From: Candidatus Wallbacteria bacterium
GTDB lineage: Bacteria; Muiribacteriota; JAQTZZ01
Assembly (NCBI GenBank): GCA_028711905.1
Contig: JAQTRI010000140.1
Span: 1 to 8,447, forward strand
Direction: 5' to 3'
DNA: 8,447 bases
Shown here: positions 1 through 5,772 of the stretch, piece after piece
Numbering within the stretch: position 1 is the stretch's first letter
Layout of the letters: every line of letters starts with the position of its first letter
Notes under the pieces: model-generated
The model's database searches: none
What the model was told of the DNA's origin: nothing
The model's input: the letters and a program-made list of their open reading frames with translations, nothing else
Translations under genes and position numbers: made by a program

Positions 1-306
1 TCCACTTTCACCAGTCTTCCAGATATGGGTGCCAGGGTTTACCCCTTCCTTCCAGTCAGGTTTCTGTGCCGCTTCAGCTACAATACCCTTGCGCTCATGA
101 CTGAGATCCGCTGCCCTGTATTGGTGATCCACAGCCCTGACGATGAAATCGTCCCTTTTGAATTCGGCAGAGAGATTTTTGACAGGACTATGTCCCCGAA
201 AGATTTTCTTGTTATTTCCGGTGACCATAACGAAGGATTTCTGCTTACCGGTAAGCCCTATATCACTGGTCTGAAATCATTTATCGAAAAATTCCCCGCG
301 ATGTAA
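1..306 (+). CDS. Alpha/beta hydrolase, BEM46/ABHD13-like, C-terminal part (5' end outside window)
   Basis: The reading frame is open from the first base and encodes 101 residues up to TAA at 304-306. The first in-frame ATG at 25 lies inside conserved family sequence and has no ribosome binding site, so the true start is upstream of the window. What is visible is the C-terminal half of an alpha/beta hydrolase fold. A cap-like stretch (TSLPD near the edge, then YPFLPVRFL) is followed by strand PVLVIHSPDDEIVPF, whose Asp48 (counting from base 1) is the expected acid of the triad. GDHNEGF follows, with His76 as the catalytic histidine. The nucleophile serine would lie upstream. BEM46/ABHD13-type proteins are often membrane-anchored serine hydrolases, but their substrates are mostly unknown and cannot be told here. 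The next gene starts 63 bases downstream with its own promoter candidate, so this gene probably ends its transcription unit. Confidence 0.85.
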   Translation, partial: STFTSLPDMGARVYPFLPVRFLCRFSYNTLALMTEIRCPVLVIHSPDDEIVPFEFGREIFDRTMSPKDFLVISGDHNEGFLLTGKPYITGLKSFIEKFPAM

Positions 307-334
307 TTCTACTTCTGCAACACTTCTCCTGATC

Positions 335-343
335 TGGTACAAT
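335..343 (+). promoter_or_regulatory. Extended -10 promoter candidate for the S51 peptidase/transporter operon
   Basis: TGGTACAAT is an extended -10 element (TG, one base, then TACAAT, five of six consensus matches). No good -35 box is visible, which is usual for extended -10 promoters. The expected transcription start near 350 would leave a leader of about 20 bases before the ATG at 370. This leader contains the AGAGG ribosome binding site. Confidence 0.45.
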
Positions 344-369
344 ATGAAAAAATTCAGAGGATGAAAATT

Positions 370-1065
370 ATGCGCAATCTGATCACCCTCGGTGGCGGTG
401 GATTCTCGATGGAAGAAACCGATTCCCCGTTAGATCGTTACATGTTGGAACAGACCGGCAAGCCGCATCCCAGAGTTTGTTTTTTGCCGACGGCCAGCGG
501 CGATGCCGAAGGATATATCGCCAAATTTCATGCGCGCTTGAAAAAACTCGGGGCTGAAACTTATCACCTGACGGTTTTCCGCCAGGAAGTTGAAGATTTC
601 CGTGAATTTATCCTCTCAATGGATGCTGTATACATCGGCGGAGGAAGTACGCATAACATGCTGCTGCTCTGGAAAGCCTGGGGGCTGGACCTGATTCTGA
701 TGGACGCCTACGAGCGGGGAGTGATGATGTTCGGACTGAGCGCAGGTGCCAACTGCTGGTTCGAACAATCTGTCACAGACTCCTGGGCCAGCGGGCTCAG
801 GGGTATGCCCGGACTTTCTGTTTTAGCCGGAAGTTTCTGCCCGCACTTTGACAGCGAACCGGAAAGAAGACCGCTATTCGTGACAGCCATCAGTTCAGGC
901 GAATTGCTTCCAGGGTATGGAGTGGACGATTTCTGCGGCCTGCACTTCCAGGAGGGAAAACTTTTGCGCTGCATAGCATCGCGGGATAATGCTTCAGCGG
1001 TTTATTACAGCCCCCACCATGACGACATTTCTGAAGTGCCTCTTGAAGTTGTTCTTTTGGAATGA
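370..1065 (+). CDS. Peptidase S51 family serine peptidase (peptidase E / cyanophycinase-like)
   Basis: The product is a 231-residue cytoplasmic protein of the S51 family, which includes the Asp-X dipeptidase PepE and cyanophycinases. A glycine-rich N-terminus (LGGGGFS, about residues 7-13) is followed by strand VCFLPTASGD. The family motif YIGGGSTHNM comes next at about 88-97. The nucleophile elbow GLSAGANCWFE places the catalytic Ser at 124, and His159 in CPHFDSEPER matches the catalytic histidine of PepE. The nearby VTDSW (Asp137) may supply the acid, less certainly. The length is normal for PepE-like enzymes. I chose ATG 370 because AGAGG (356-360) lies nine bases upstream and family members usually begin just before the glycine-rich strand. 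ATG 361 would abut the ribosome binding site directly. The stop overlaps the transporter start (ATGA). The exact substrate (Asp-X dipeptides, cyanophycin-type peptides or another) is not determined by the sequence. Confidence 0.9.
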   Translation: MRNLITLGGGGFSMEETDSPLDRYMLEQTGKPHPRVCFLPTASGDAEGYIAKFHARLKKLGAETYHLTVFRQEVEDFREFILSMDAVYIGGGSTHNMLLLWKAWGLDLILMDAYERGVMMFGLSAGANCWFEQSVTDSWASGLRGMPGLSVLAGSFCPHFDSEPERRPLFVTAISSGELLPGYGVDDFCGLHFQEGKLLRCIASRDNASAVYYSPHHDDISEVPLEVVLLE

Positions 1066-2030
1066 AAAGTCCCTTTTTCATCTCTGCGGTTATTGCAACC
1101 GGTATTCTGGCGGTTTCCTGTGCATCCATCCTGGTAAGGGCCTGCCCTGAAGTTCCACCACTGGTGATATCGTCCTACAGGCTCGGATTAGCCTCGATAG
1201 TGGTTTTCTCTCTTGCCCTGTCGCGCCGGCGCAGCATCAGGATGCCTTCAAAAACCGATTTTTTGCTCGGAATCCTGGGAGGCTTCTTCCTGTCACTGCA
1301 CTTCACGGCCTGGATCACATCTCTCAATTACACCAGTGTGGCCCGCAGTGTGGTGCTTGTTACTACCAATCCGCTCTTTGTCGGATTGCTTTCCTGGATA
1401 GTTTTCGGCGAAAAACCGGCCTTGTCCCTGGCAGTAGGAATTGTTCTTTCCCTGGCTGGGAGCGCGATGCTGGCTTTATCGGGACCAGCCACCCAATCGA
1501 GTGTCAATGCAAGATCTGCGATGCTTTTCGGCGACATGCTTGCAGTATGCGGAGCTGTGGCTGCAAGCTGTTACCTGCTGGTGGGATCCCGCCTGAGACC
1601 CCGTATGGCAACACTTGAATATATCTGTCTGGTTTACGGAAGCTGCTCCCTGTTCCTGATCGGATTCACCATTCTTTCCGGGCTTCAGTTTACAGGTTAC
1701 AGCCAGAAGACTTATTTCCTCTTAGCTGTGATGGCCTTGATACCACAGCTCATCGGGCATACCGCTTTTAACTGGTCCTTGCGCTACCTGAGCGCCGGCA
1801 TGGTTTCCCTGACCATACTCGGTGAACCGCTTGGAGCTTCGGTCATGGCATATTTTATTCTGGGAGAAAGTGTTACCCTTCCTCAGTTCGCCGGTATGGG
1901 TCTGATCCTCTCGGGAATAATCATCGGTTCCGCATCAGGCTGGAAGCCAGCGTATCAGGCTGCCGGCAATGGCAAAGATCCCTCCTGTCAAAATCCTCTG
2001 CCAATCCGGAATGGAACTGCGGGGGAGTGA
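1062..2030 (+). CDS. EamA/DMT-family ten-helix transporter
   Basis: The product is a 322-residue integral inner-membrane protein of the drug/metabolite transporter superfamily, with two EamA domains in tandem. Hydrophobic segments are visible near residues 5-25, 34-52, 67-85, 94-113, 121-139, 154-173, 185-205, 217-235, 243-264 and 274-291. Each half carries the family signature at the end of its fourth helix: NPLFVGLLSWIVFGEKP (about 103-119) and EPLGASVMAYFILGESVT (about 255-272). DMT proteins of this type export amino acids or other small metabolites, and the substrate cannot be predicted here. The ATG overlaps the stop of the S51 peptidase gene by four bases, and there is no proper Shine-Dalgarno site of its own (only GGA next to the ATG), so translation is probably coupled. 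The last 30 residues are a polar, Pro/Gly-rich cytoplasmic tail longer than usual. A minus-strand ORF overlaps that stretch. Confidence 0.92.
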   Translation: MKSPFFISAVIATGILAVSCASILVRACPEVPPLVISSYRLGLASIVVFSLALSRRRSIRMPSKTDFLLGILGGFFLSLHFTAWITSLNYTSVARSVVLVTTNPLFVGLLSWIVFGEKPALSLAVGIVLSLAGSAMLALSGPATQSSVNARSAMLFGDMLAVCGAVAASCYLLVGSRLRPRMATLEYICLVYGSCSLFLIGFTILSGLQFTGYSQKTYFLLAVMALIPQLIGHTAFNWSLRYLSAGMVSLTILGEPLGASVMAYFILGESVTLPQFAGMGLILSGIIIGSASGWKPAYQAAGNGKDPSCQNPLPIRNGTAGE

Positions 2031-2138
2031 ATACTCAACGCTCCCTTTTAACTCTTTAGCCGGACCGATCCCATCGATACCCTTCTGCACTTCCCGCAGC
2101 ACTGCCTGCGCCAGCGGGATGTAAATCATTGTGTCCAT
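1935..2138 (-). CDS. Possible small protein of 67 residues, antisense to the transporter 3' end
   Basis: I do not recognise this ORF. On the minus strand, AAGGAG (complement of 2145-2150) stands six bases before ATG 2138, a ribosome binding site as good as any in the window. It opens a frame of 67 codons beginning MDTMIYIPLAQAV. The predicted protein has a helical, mixed N-terminal half (LREVQKGIDGIG, AKELKGSVEY) and a hydrophobic C-terminal stretch (ILTGGIFAIAGSLI, about residues 49-62) that could be one membrane helix. The last 96 bases overlap the end of the EamA gene in antisense. That transporter tail lies beyond the conserved domain, so it does not settle which strand is under selection. 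No clear promoter or homology is apparent to me. The alternative is a chance ORF with a chance ribosome binding site. Confidence 0.35.
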   Translation of the reverse strand: MDTMIYIPLAQAVLREVQKGIDGIGPAKELKGSVEYSLPRSSIPDWQRILTGGIFAIAGSLIRWLPA

Positions 2139-2158
2139 ATTGCTCTCCTTGTATTTAC

Positions 2159-2181
2159 TGCAGGTCAAGCCTGCACCTTTT
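2159..2181 (+). terminator. Weak terminator-like hairpin after the transporter operon
   Basis: TGCAGG (2159-2164) and CCTGCA (2170-2175) form a six-base-pair stem around a five-base loop, followed by CC and four T residues. It lies 130 bases after the transporter stop. The stem is short and the T-run poor, so termination here is only a suggestion. Confidence 0.25.
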
Positions 2182-2328
2182 GTTTAAGCACCAGTTGTGC
2201 CAACAACCGATTTGTATTGCTGCACTGCATTTTTCAATGAAGTCCACTCAAAGCCACGCTTCTGGTTGTTGTGCGTTCGCCATGCACATGTATCATTTTT
2301 GCACAGAAAAACCACCAGTTCCGTCAAA

Positions 2329-2357
2329 TTGCATTTTCCTGCGACCTGACGGATAAT
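2329..2357 (+). promoter_or_regulatory. Sigma70-type promoter candidate for the 66-residue membrane protein
   Basis: TTGCAT (2329-2334) and GATAAT (2352-2357) are separated by 17 bases, the ideal spacing, with four and five of six consensus matches. The expected transcription start is about 2364, only some eight bases before ATG 2372, so the mRNA would have almost no leader. Confidence 0.5.
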
Positions 2358-2371
2358 ATTCTTGAATCTAT

Positions 2372-2572
2372 ATGACAATCCTGGTTCTCGGTTTTTTTAT
2401 CTCGCTCGTTGGTATGGGGTATTTCATGTATGGCAGAAGCAGCCAGAATTTTCTGGCTCTGCTCTGCGGCGCCTGCATGATGGCTTATCCTTATTTTATC
2501 TCCAGCCCTCTGTGGATGATTATTCTGTTTGTATCGCTCCTGGCACTGCCTTTTCTTTTTCGGGATTATTAA
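2372..2572 (+). CDS. Small conserved-type membrane protein, 66 residues
   Basis: The protein is almost entirely hydrophobic. Segments near residues 2-20, 27-45 and 47-63 are broken by a short polar loop (YGRSSQN, about 20-26), and it ends in charged FRDY. This gives two or three membrane helices. The pattern GYFMYGR, LLCGACMMAYPYFIS and LALPFLFR resembles a family of tiny bacterial membrane proteins often labelled 'amino acid transport protein' without experimental proof. I would not take the transport label literally. There is no Shine-Dalgarno sequence before ATG 2372, while a well-spaced promoter lies just upstream, suggesting translation from a near-leaderless mRNA. It stands alone between the transporter operon and the DUF4846 gene, on the same strand as both. 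Its small size makes a chance ORF possible, but the composition and promoter position argue for a real gene. Confidence 0.7.
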   Translation: MTILVLGFFISLVGMGYFMYGRSSQNFLALLCGACMMAYPYFISSPLWMIILFVSLLALPFLFRDY

Positions 2573-2686
2573 CCCGTGCATAAATTAATGGACTGTATGA
2601 CATTGTTACATGACCGAGTAGCTGCAACTAAATCGGCAGTATGTCCAGTAAATTATGCTACAGTTAATAATGACCCGATTGAATTC

Positions 2687-2695
2687 TGGTATGAT
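2687..2695 (+). promoter_or_regulatory. Extended -10 promoter candidate for the DUF4846 gene
   Basis: TGGTATGAT is an extended -10 element (TG, one base, then TATGAT, five of six consensus matches). No convincing -35 box is seen. The predicted start near 2702 falls about three bases before ATG 2705 and nine before ATG 2711, giving a leaderless or nearly leaderless transcript. The same TGGTA core occurs before the S51 peptidase gene. Confidence 0.45.
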
Positions 2696-2704
2696 GTTTG
2701 AATA

Positions 2705-3547
2705 ATGCAGATGATTATAACCCTGTTTCTGCTCTGTGCGCTGCATACAACCCCTGTGATCCAGTCTGCGTGGGCAGGTTCTGAGAACTCCTCTGTGGAG
2801 AAGATTTTATCTGCGGCAGAGTGGCCTTTACCTGACTGCGAATTCAGAAGGCCCTCAGTCATCTTCTCTGCATTACAGAACTATATCTCTGAACTTCAAT
2901 TCCGCAGATTAACGGACGATCCCCGCACTGGCGAGGAAATGCGCAAGCTTTTATGCCCGCACAGGGCGGTAGTGGTGTGTGAAGATCCTTCTCAGGCCAT
3001 GGATTACGCATACTGGATCAGGCGCTTGTGGGCCGAGTTCCAGCATGGTTGCGGCAGAAACTGGGCCATCCGCTTCAGAATCTCATCAGGCGGGACTGTC
3101 GAGTTCCGGGAATGGGCCGATGGTTACCGCCCTTACTTCCGCATGAAAAATTGGGTCTGGCTTAAGCGCAAACCAGTTGACTACAGCATTAAAGCGTTAC
3201 GCGATTACCTTGAATTCATCGACTCGGCGAGTGGCACTTACGAGCTCACCGGCGAAATGAATCCAGTCCGGCGTATTTCGGACCTTCAAGTTGGCGATGT
3301 CATAGTGGACACTGCCTCATCCGGCAGGATTATCATGATTATGATCATCGCGGTCCATAAATACAGCGGAAGGCGCATCGCCCTGCTGGCAGGGTCAGGA
3401 CCGTATTTCCGCGAATTCGGTCTATTGCGCAACCCGACTGACGATGAGATCGACCCCTGGTTCTGGCTGGACTGGGACAAGTGCCTTTATCTGCCGGACT
3501 GGATCATGATGCATCCGGAATTCAGGCGGTTCGTTGAGGAGCATTGA
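2705..3547 (+). CDS. Exported DUF4846-family protein
   Basis: The product has 280 residues with an N-terminal signal peptide: hydrophobic MIITLFLLCAL, then likely cleavage after SAWA near residue 24. It should act outside the cytoplasmic membrane. The rest follows DUF4846 order: a helix with DPSQAMDYAYWIRRLWAEF (about 94-112), IRFRISSGGTVEFREWADGYRP (about 122-143), YLEFIDSASGT (168-178), LQVGDVIV (194-201), an IIAVHKYSGRRIALLAGSG core (214-232) and DPWFWLDW then LYLPDW (250-266). DUF4846 proteins have no established activity that I know of. As I recall the family, a PGHA motif normally follows the GDV strand and an AQSYMPAQ-like segment follows the next; here these read SSGRII and AGSGPYFRE, so this copy is divergent. 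No Shine-Dalgarno site precedes the ATG; ATG 2711 is an equally good start. It converges on the prolyl oligopeptidase gene with a 14-base gap. Confidence 0.8.
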   Translation: MQMIITLFLLCALHTTPVIQSAWAGSENSSVEKILSAAEWPLPDCEFRRPSVIFSALQNYISELQFRRLTDDPRTGEEMRKLLCPHRAVVVCEDPSQAMDYAYWIRRLWAEFQHGCGRNWAIRFRISSGGTVEFREWADGYRPYFRMKNWVWLKRKPVDYSIKALRDYLEFIDSASGTYELTGEMNPVRRISDLQVGDVIVDTASSGRIIMIMIIAVHKYSGRRIALLAGSGPYFREFGLLRNPTDDEIDPWFWLDWDKCLYLPDWIMMHPEFRRFVEEH

Positions 3548-3566
3548 TGTCAGCTCAGTGCTCAAC
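3533..3566. terminator. Inverted repeat spanning the convergent stop codons
   Basis: GTTGAG (3533-3538) pairs with CTCAAC (3561-3566), and inside it GAGC (3539-3542) pairs with GCTC (3553-3556), leaving a four-base bulge and a ten-base loop. The structure covers the stop codons of both the DUF4846 gene and the oligopeptidase gene. No T-run follows on either strand, so it is at best an atypical bidirectional terminator or a 3' end stabiliser. Confidence 0.35.
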
Positions 3567-5580
3567 TTACTCTCAGCATGCGCAGCAGGAAACTGAATAT
3601 ATCAGCGTCAATAGCGGCTTCCTGCCTGACAGACTGCCCCCGCACATGCCCGGCTTTAGTATCATAGCGCAATAAAACCGGCAGATCCGATCCGGTTTTC
3701 TCCTGCAGCAGGGCCGTCATTTTCCTGGCGTGGCAGGGGTCAACCCTGGTATCCATGTCACCGGTCACGAACATTACAGCCGGATACTTTGTTCCATTTT
3801 TCACATTATGGTACGGCGAGTACTTTAAAAGGTACTTGAACTGACCGGCCTTGTCAGCGCTGCCGTATTCAGTTACCCAGAAGCTGCCGACTAAAAACTT
3901 GTGGTAGCGCAGCATATCCAGCAGGGGATAAGTGCAGACGACTGCCTTGAACAGATCCGGCCGCTGTGTAAGTGCGGCCCCTACCAGAAGCCCTCCGTTA
4001 CTGCCACCAAAGATAGCAAGCTTTTCTGGTTTGGTATAGCGATTTTTGATCAGCCACTCGGCACCTGCGTGGAAATCGTCAAACACATTCTGCTTTTTTT
4101 CCATCATGCCGGCCTGATGCCATTTCTCTCCGAATTCGCCACCGCCTCTGAGATTAGCCACAGCAAAAACCCCTCCGCGCTCAGCAAAATAAATCGCGTG
4201 CGGGCTGTAAAATGGTGACAGATTCACATTGAATCCGCCGTACCCATAAAGTAACACGGGATTATTCCCGTTCAATTCCAATCCTTTTTTATGCACTAAA
4301 TACATGGGGATCTCAGTACCGTCTTTAGAAGGATAGAATACCTGGTGGATTTCGAGACCGGATCGCTGTTTGATTTTGGGGGCACCGGCCCAGGGATTCA
4401 GCACACCTGTCTTTGAATCAAAACGCAGAATCGCATAGGGGGAGGTGAAAGTCGTGTAACCAAGGAACAGTTCCTTGGTTTCGCGAATGAAACTGAGTCC
4501 CGAAACAGAACCGATACCCGGCAGTTCGATTGCTCCCTTCCCCCGGCCCTTGAGATCGAACAGGCAGAGCCTTGACGAAACCTTGTGCTGATATTCTGCA
4601 ACAATCCTATCCCCGGCAATCTCGACCTCACACAGGCAGTCCTCGCCTTGAGGAATGATCTCGACCCATTTCTCGATTTCAGGCGCTTTGGGATCAACCA
4701 GCATAAGCTTTCTGCGCGGGGCTTTCCAGTTGGTCGTCACATAAAGAAGTCCTTTGTGCATCACTGGCTCGAATGCGGCCTTGATACCGGTGATCACCGG
4801 GTTCACCGCCTTACCTGGCGCCATGGGCTTGATGAAAATCTCGGTTCTGGTTCCTGAAGATCCGTGGCTGGCGATAATCATCAGTTGATCACTATCTGGA
4901 GGGTTCCCGCACCCAATGATCCATTGCATGTCATATCCGTCTCCGAAAATTTTTCTGTCCTTTTTCAGGTCAGTGCCGAACAGATGCAGGAATACGCCGC
5001 CGAGTTTTCGGGATGAATAATACACCCCAGAGTTGTCGTGAAGCATGGCGCAGCCGAAATACCAGTCTTCAGGAAGGTTTTCAAGATACTCACCGCCTGA
5101 TTTCAGGTCATAAAAGTGAATCGTCGTTTCGTCAGCACCGCCAGTGCGTTTATTAAAATAAAGAATCTTTCCGTCATGACTCAGACTGAACCACCCGATA
5201 GAGACTGACTCGTCTTTGGAAAACCGCCTGGGGTCCAGCAAGATTTCTTCTGTACCGTTCAATCCCTTGCGCCGGAAAATCATGGACAGGTTCTTTCCCT
5301 TGGGTCGCTTGGCATAATAGTAATATCCGTTTTTATAAATCGGAAGCTCAGTGGCTTCATAGCTTCTGAGCGCGCGGAACTTCTTTTTCAAATCACCAAG
5401 ATGTGGGTCGGAATCAAAAAATGACCTGGCGAATTCAGTCTGTTCCGCAAGCCACTGTCTGGTCTCCGGGCTGTTCTGGTCCTCAAGCCAGCGATAGGGG
5501 TCAGTCAGTGTTTTATTGTGCAGACAATCTTTAACAGGAAATTTTCCGGTAACCGGAAATCTGTACTTTTTGACAGTCAT
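3562..5580 (-). CDS. Prolyl oligopeptidase (peptidase family S9A)
   Basis: The 672-residue enzyme would cut short peptides on the carboxyl side of proline. The N-terminus has the S9A hallmark TDPYRWLEDQNSPETRQWLAEQ split around residues 26-47. A beta-propeller region follows at about 70-400 and a C-terminal alpha/beta hydrolase domain at about 410-670. Domain marks are LLYGYGGFNV (443-452), ANLRGGGEFGEKWHQAG (475-491), the nucleophile elbow GGSNGG with Ser527, TGDMDTRVDP with Asp610 and Arg612 (equivalent to the substrate-binding Arg of porcine enzyme), and KAGHVRG with His645. The triad is complete and the length normal. No signal peptide is visible, so it is probably cytoplasmic. ATG 5580 is chosen because AGGAG (complement of 5586-5590) sits five bases upstream; a longer frame reaches a TTG at 5640 but adds 20 unconserved residues. 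It is divergent from the ankyrin gene and appears to be transcribed alone. Confidence 0.96.
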   Translation of the reverse strand: MTVKKYRFPVTGKFPVKDCLHNKTLTDPYRWLEDQNSPETRQWLAEQTEFARSFFDSDPHLGDLKKKFRALRSYEATELPIYKNGYYYYAKRPKGKNLSMIFRRKGLNGTEEILLDPRRFSKDESVSIGWFSLSHDGKILYFNKRTGGADETTIHFYDLKSGGEYLENLPEDWYFGCAMLHDNSGVYYSSRKLGGVFLHLFGTDLKKDRKIFGDGYDMQWIIGCGNPPDSDQLMIIASHGSSGTRTEIFIKPMAPGKAVNPVITGIKAAFEPVMHKGLLYVTTNWKAPRRKLMLVDPKAPEIEKWVEIIPQGEDCLCEVEIAGDRIVAEYQHKVSSRLCLFDLKGRGKGAIELPGIGSVSGLSFIRETKELFLGYTTFTSPYAILRFDSKTGVLNPWAGAPKIKQRSGLEIHQVFYPSKDGTEIPMYLVHKKGLELNGNNPVLLYGYGGFNVNLSPFYSPHAIYFAERGGVFAVANLRGGGEFGEKWHQAGMMEKKQNVFDDFHAGAEWLIKNRYTKPEKLAIFGGSNGGLLVGAALTQRPDLFKAVVCTYPLLDMLRYHKFLVGSFWVTEYGSADKAGQFKYLLKYSPYHNVKNGTKYPAVMFVTGDMDTRVDPCHARKMTALLQEKTGSDLPVLLRYDTKAGHVRGQSVRQEAAIDADIFSFLLRMLRVS

Positions 5581-5710
5581 TGATTCTCCTGAATGCTTGG
5601 TTTGGCTCAGCTGCCTGCCGGAGGCATAACAGCAGACCAATCCAGACTAACCTAAATTTCCTGGTTTGACAATTTCCAAAGGATAATCACTCTGGATAGG
5701 ACAGAGCCAT

Positions 5711-5738
5711 TTGCATTTTCCTGATTTCCGTTTATCCT
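5711..5738 (+). promoter_or_regulatory. Weak promoter candidate for the ankyrin-repeat gene
   Basis: TTGCAT (5711-5716) and TATCCT (5733-5738) are 16 bases apart, giving a start near 5745 and a leader of about 28 bases that keeps the GAGGG ribosome binding site (5764-5768) in the mRNA. An alternative -10, TATACT at 5758-5763, would start the transcript at about 5770 and discard that site, so it is less likely. The rest of this 192-base divergent interval shows no clear oligopeptidase promoter. Confidence 0.3.
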
Positions 5739-5772
5739 TATTTTGTGAGATGCATTATATACTGAGGGTTTT

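Larger units (their letters stand above)
2031..2371. other. Gene-poor interval between the transporter and the small membrane protein
   Basis: This 341-base stretch has no plus-strand ORF with family character. It contains the start and ribosome binding site of the minus-strand 67-codon ORF, a weak hairpin at 2159-2175, and the promoter of the next gene at its right end. A second minus-strand frame (complement of 2378-2184, 64 codons) can only start at TTG without a proper ribosome binding site and resembles nothing I know. The interval may be the remains of a lost gene or hold a regulatory RNA, but I see no direct evidence for either. Confidence 0.4.

Noticed and set aside
344..364. Possible six-codon leader peptide (ATG 344 to TGA 362-364) ahead of the S51 peptidase
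   Set aside because: It would start upstream of the predicted transcript start, has no ribosome binding site and shows no attenuator-type structure.
708..1129. Minus-strand ORFs inside the S51 peptidase gene
   Set aside because: They overlap a gene with clear catalytic motifs in antisense and show no recognisable protein features.
2184..2378. Minus-strand 64-codon ORF upstream of the small antisense ORF
   Set aside because: It can only start at TTG codons without a well-placed ribosome binding site, overlaps the promoter and start of the plus-strand membrane protein, and resembles no family I know.
5581..5640. Upstream extension of the prolyl oligopeptidase to a TTG start
   Set aside because: The extra 20 residues are unlike S9A proteins and lack a ribosome binding site, while ATG 5580 has AGGAG at proper spacing.
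5666..5671. Perfect plus-strand TTGACA in the divergent intergenic region
   Set aside because: No acceptable -10 hexamer lies 15-19 bases downstream, so it cannot be called a promoter. Its minus-strand reading (TTGTCA) also lacks a good -10.
2329..5723. The 13-base string TTGCATTTTCCTG occurs at 2329-2341 and again at 5711-5723, both upstream of plus-strand genes
   Set aside because: A 13-base match is expected about once by chance in a window of this size, and flanking bases differ. The shared part is explained as similar -35 regions.
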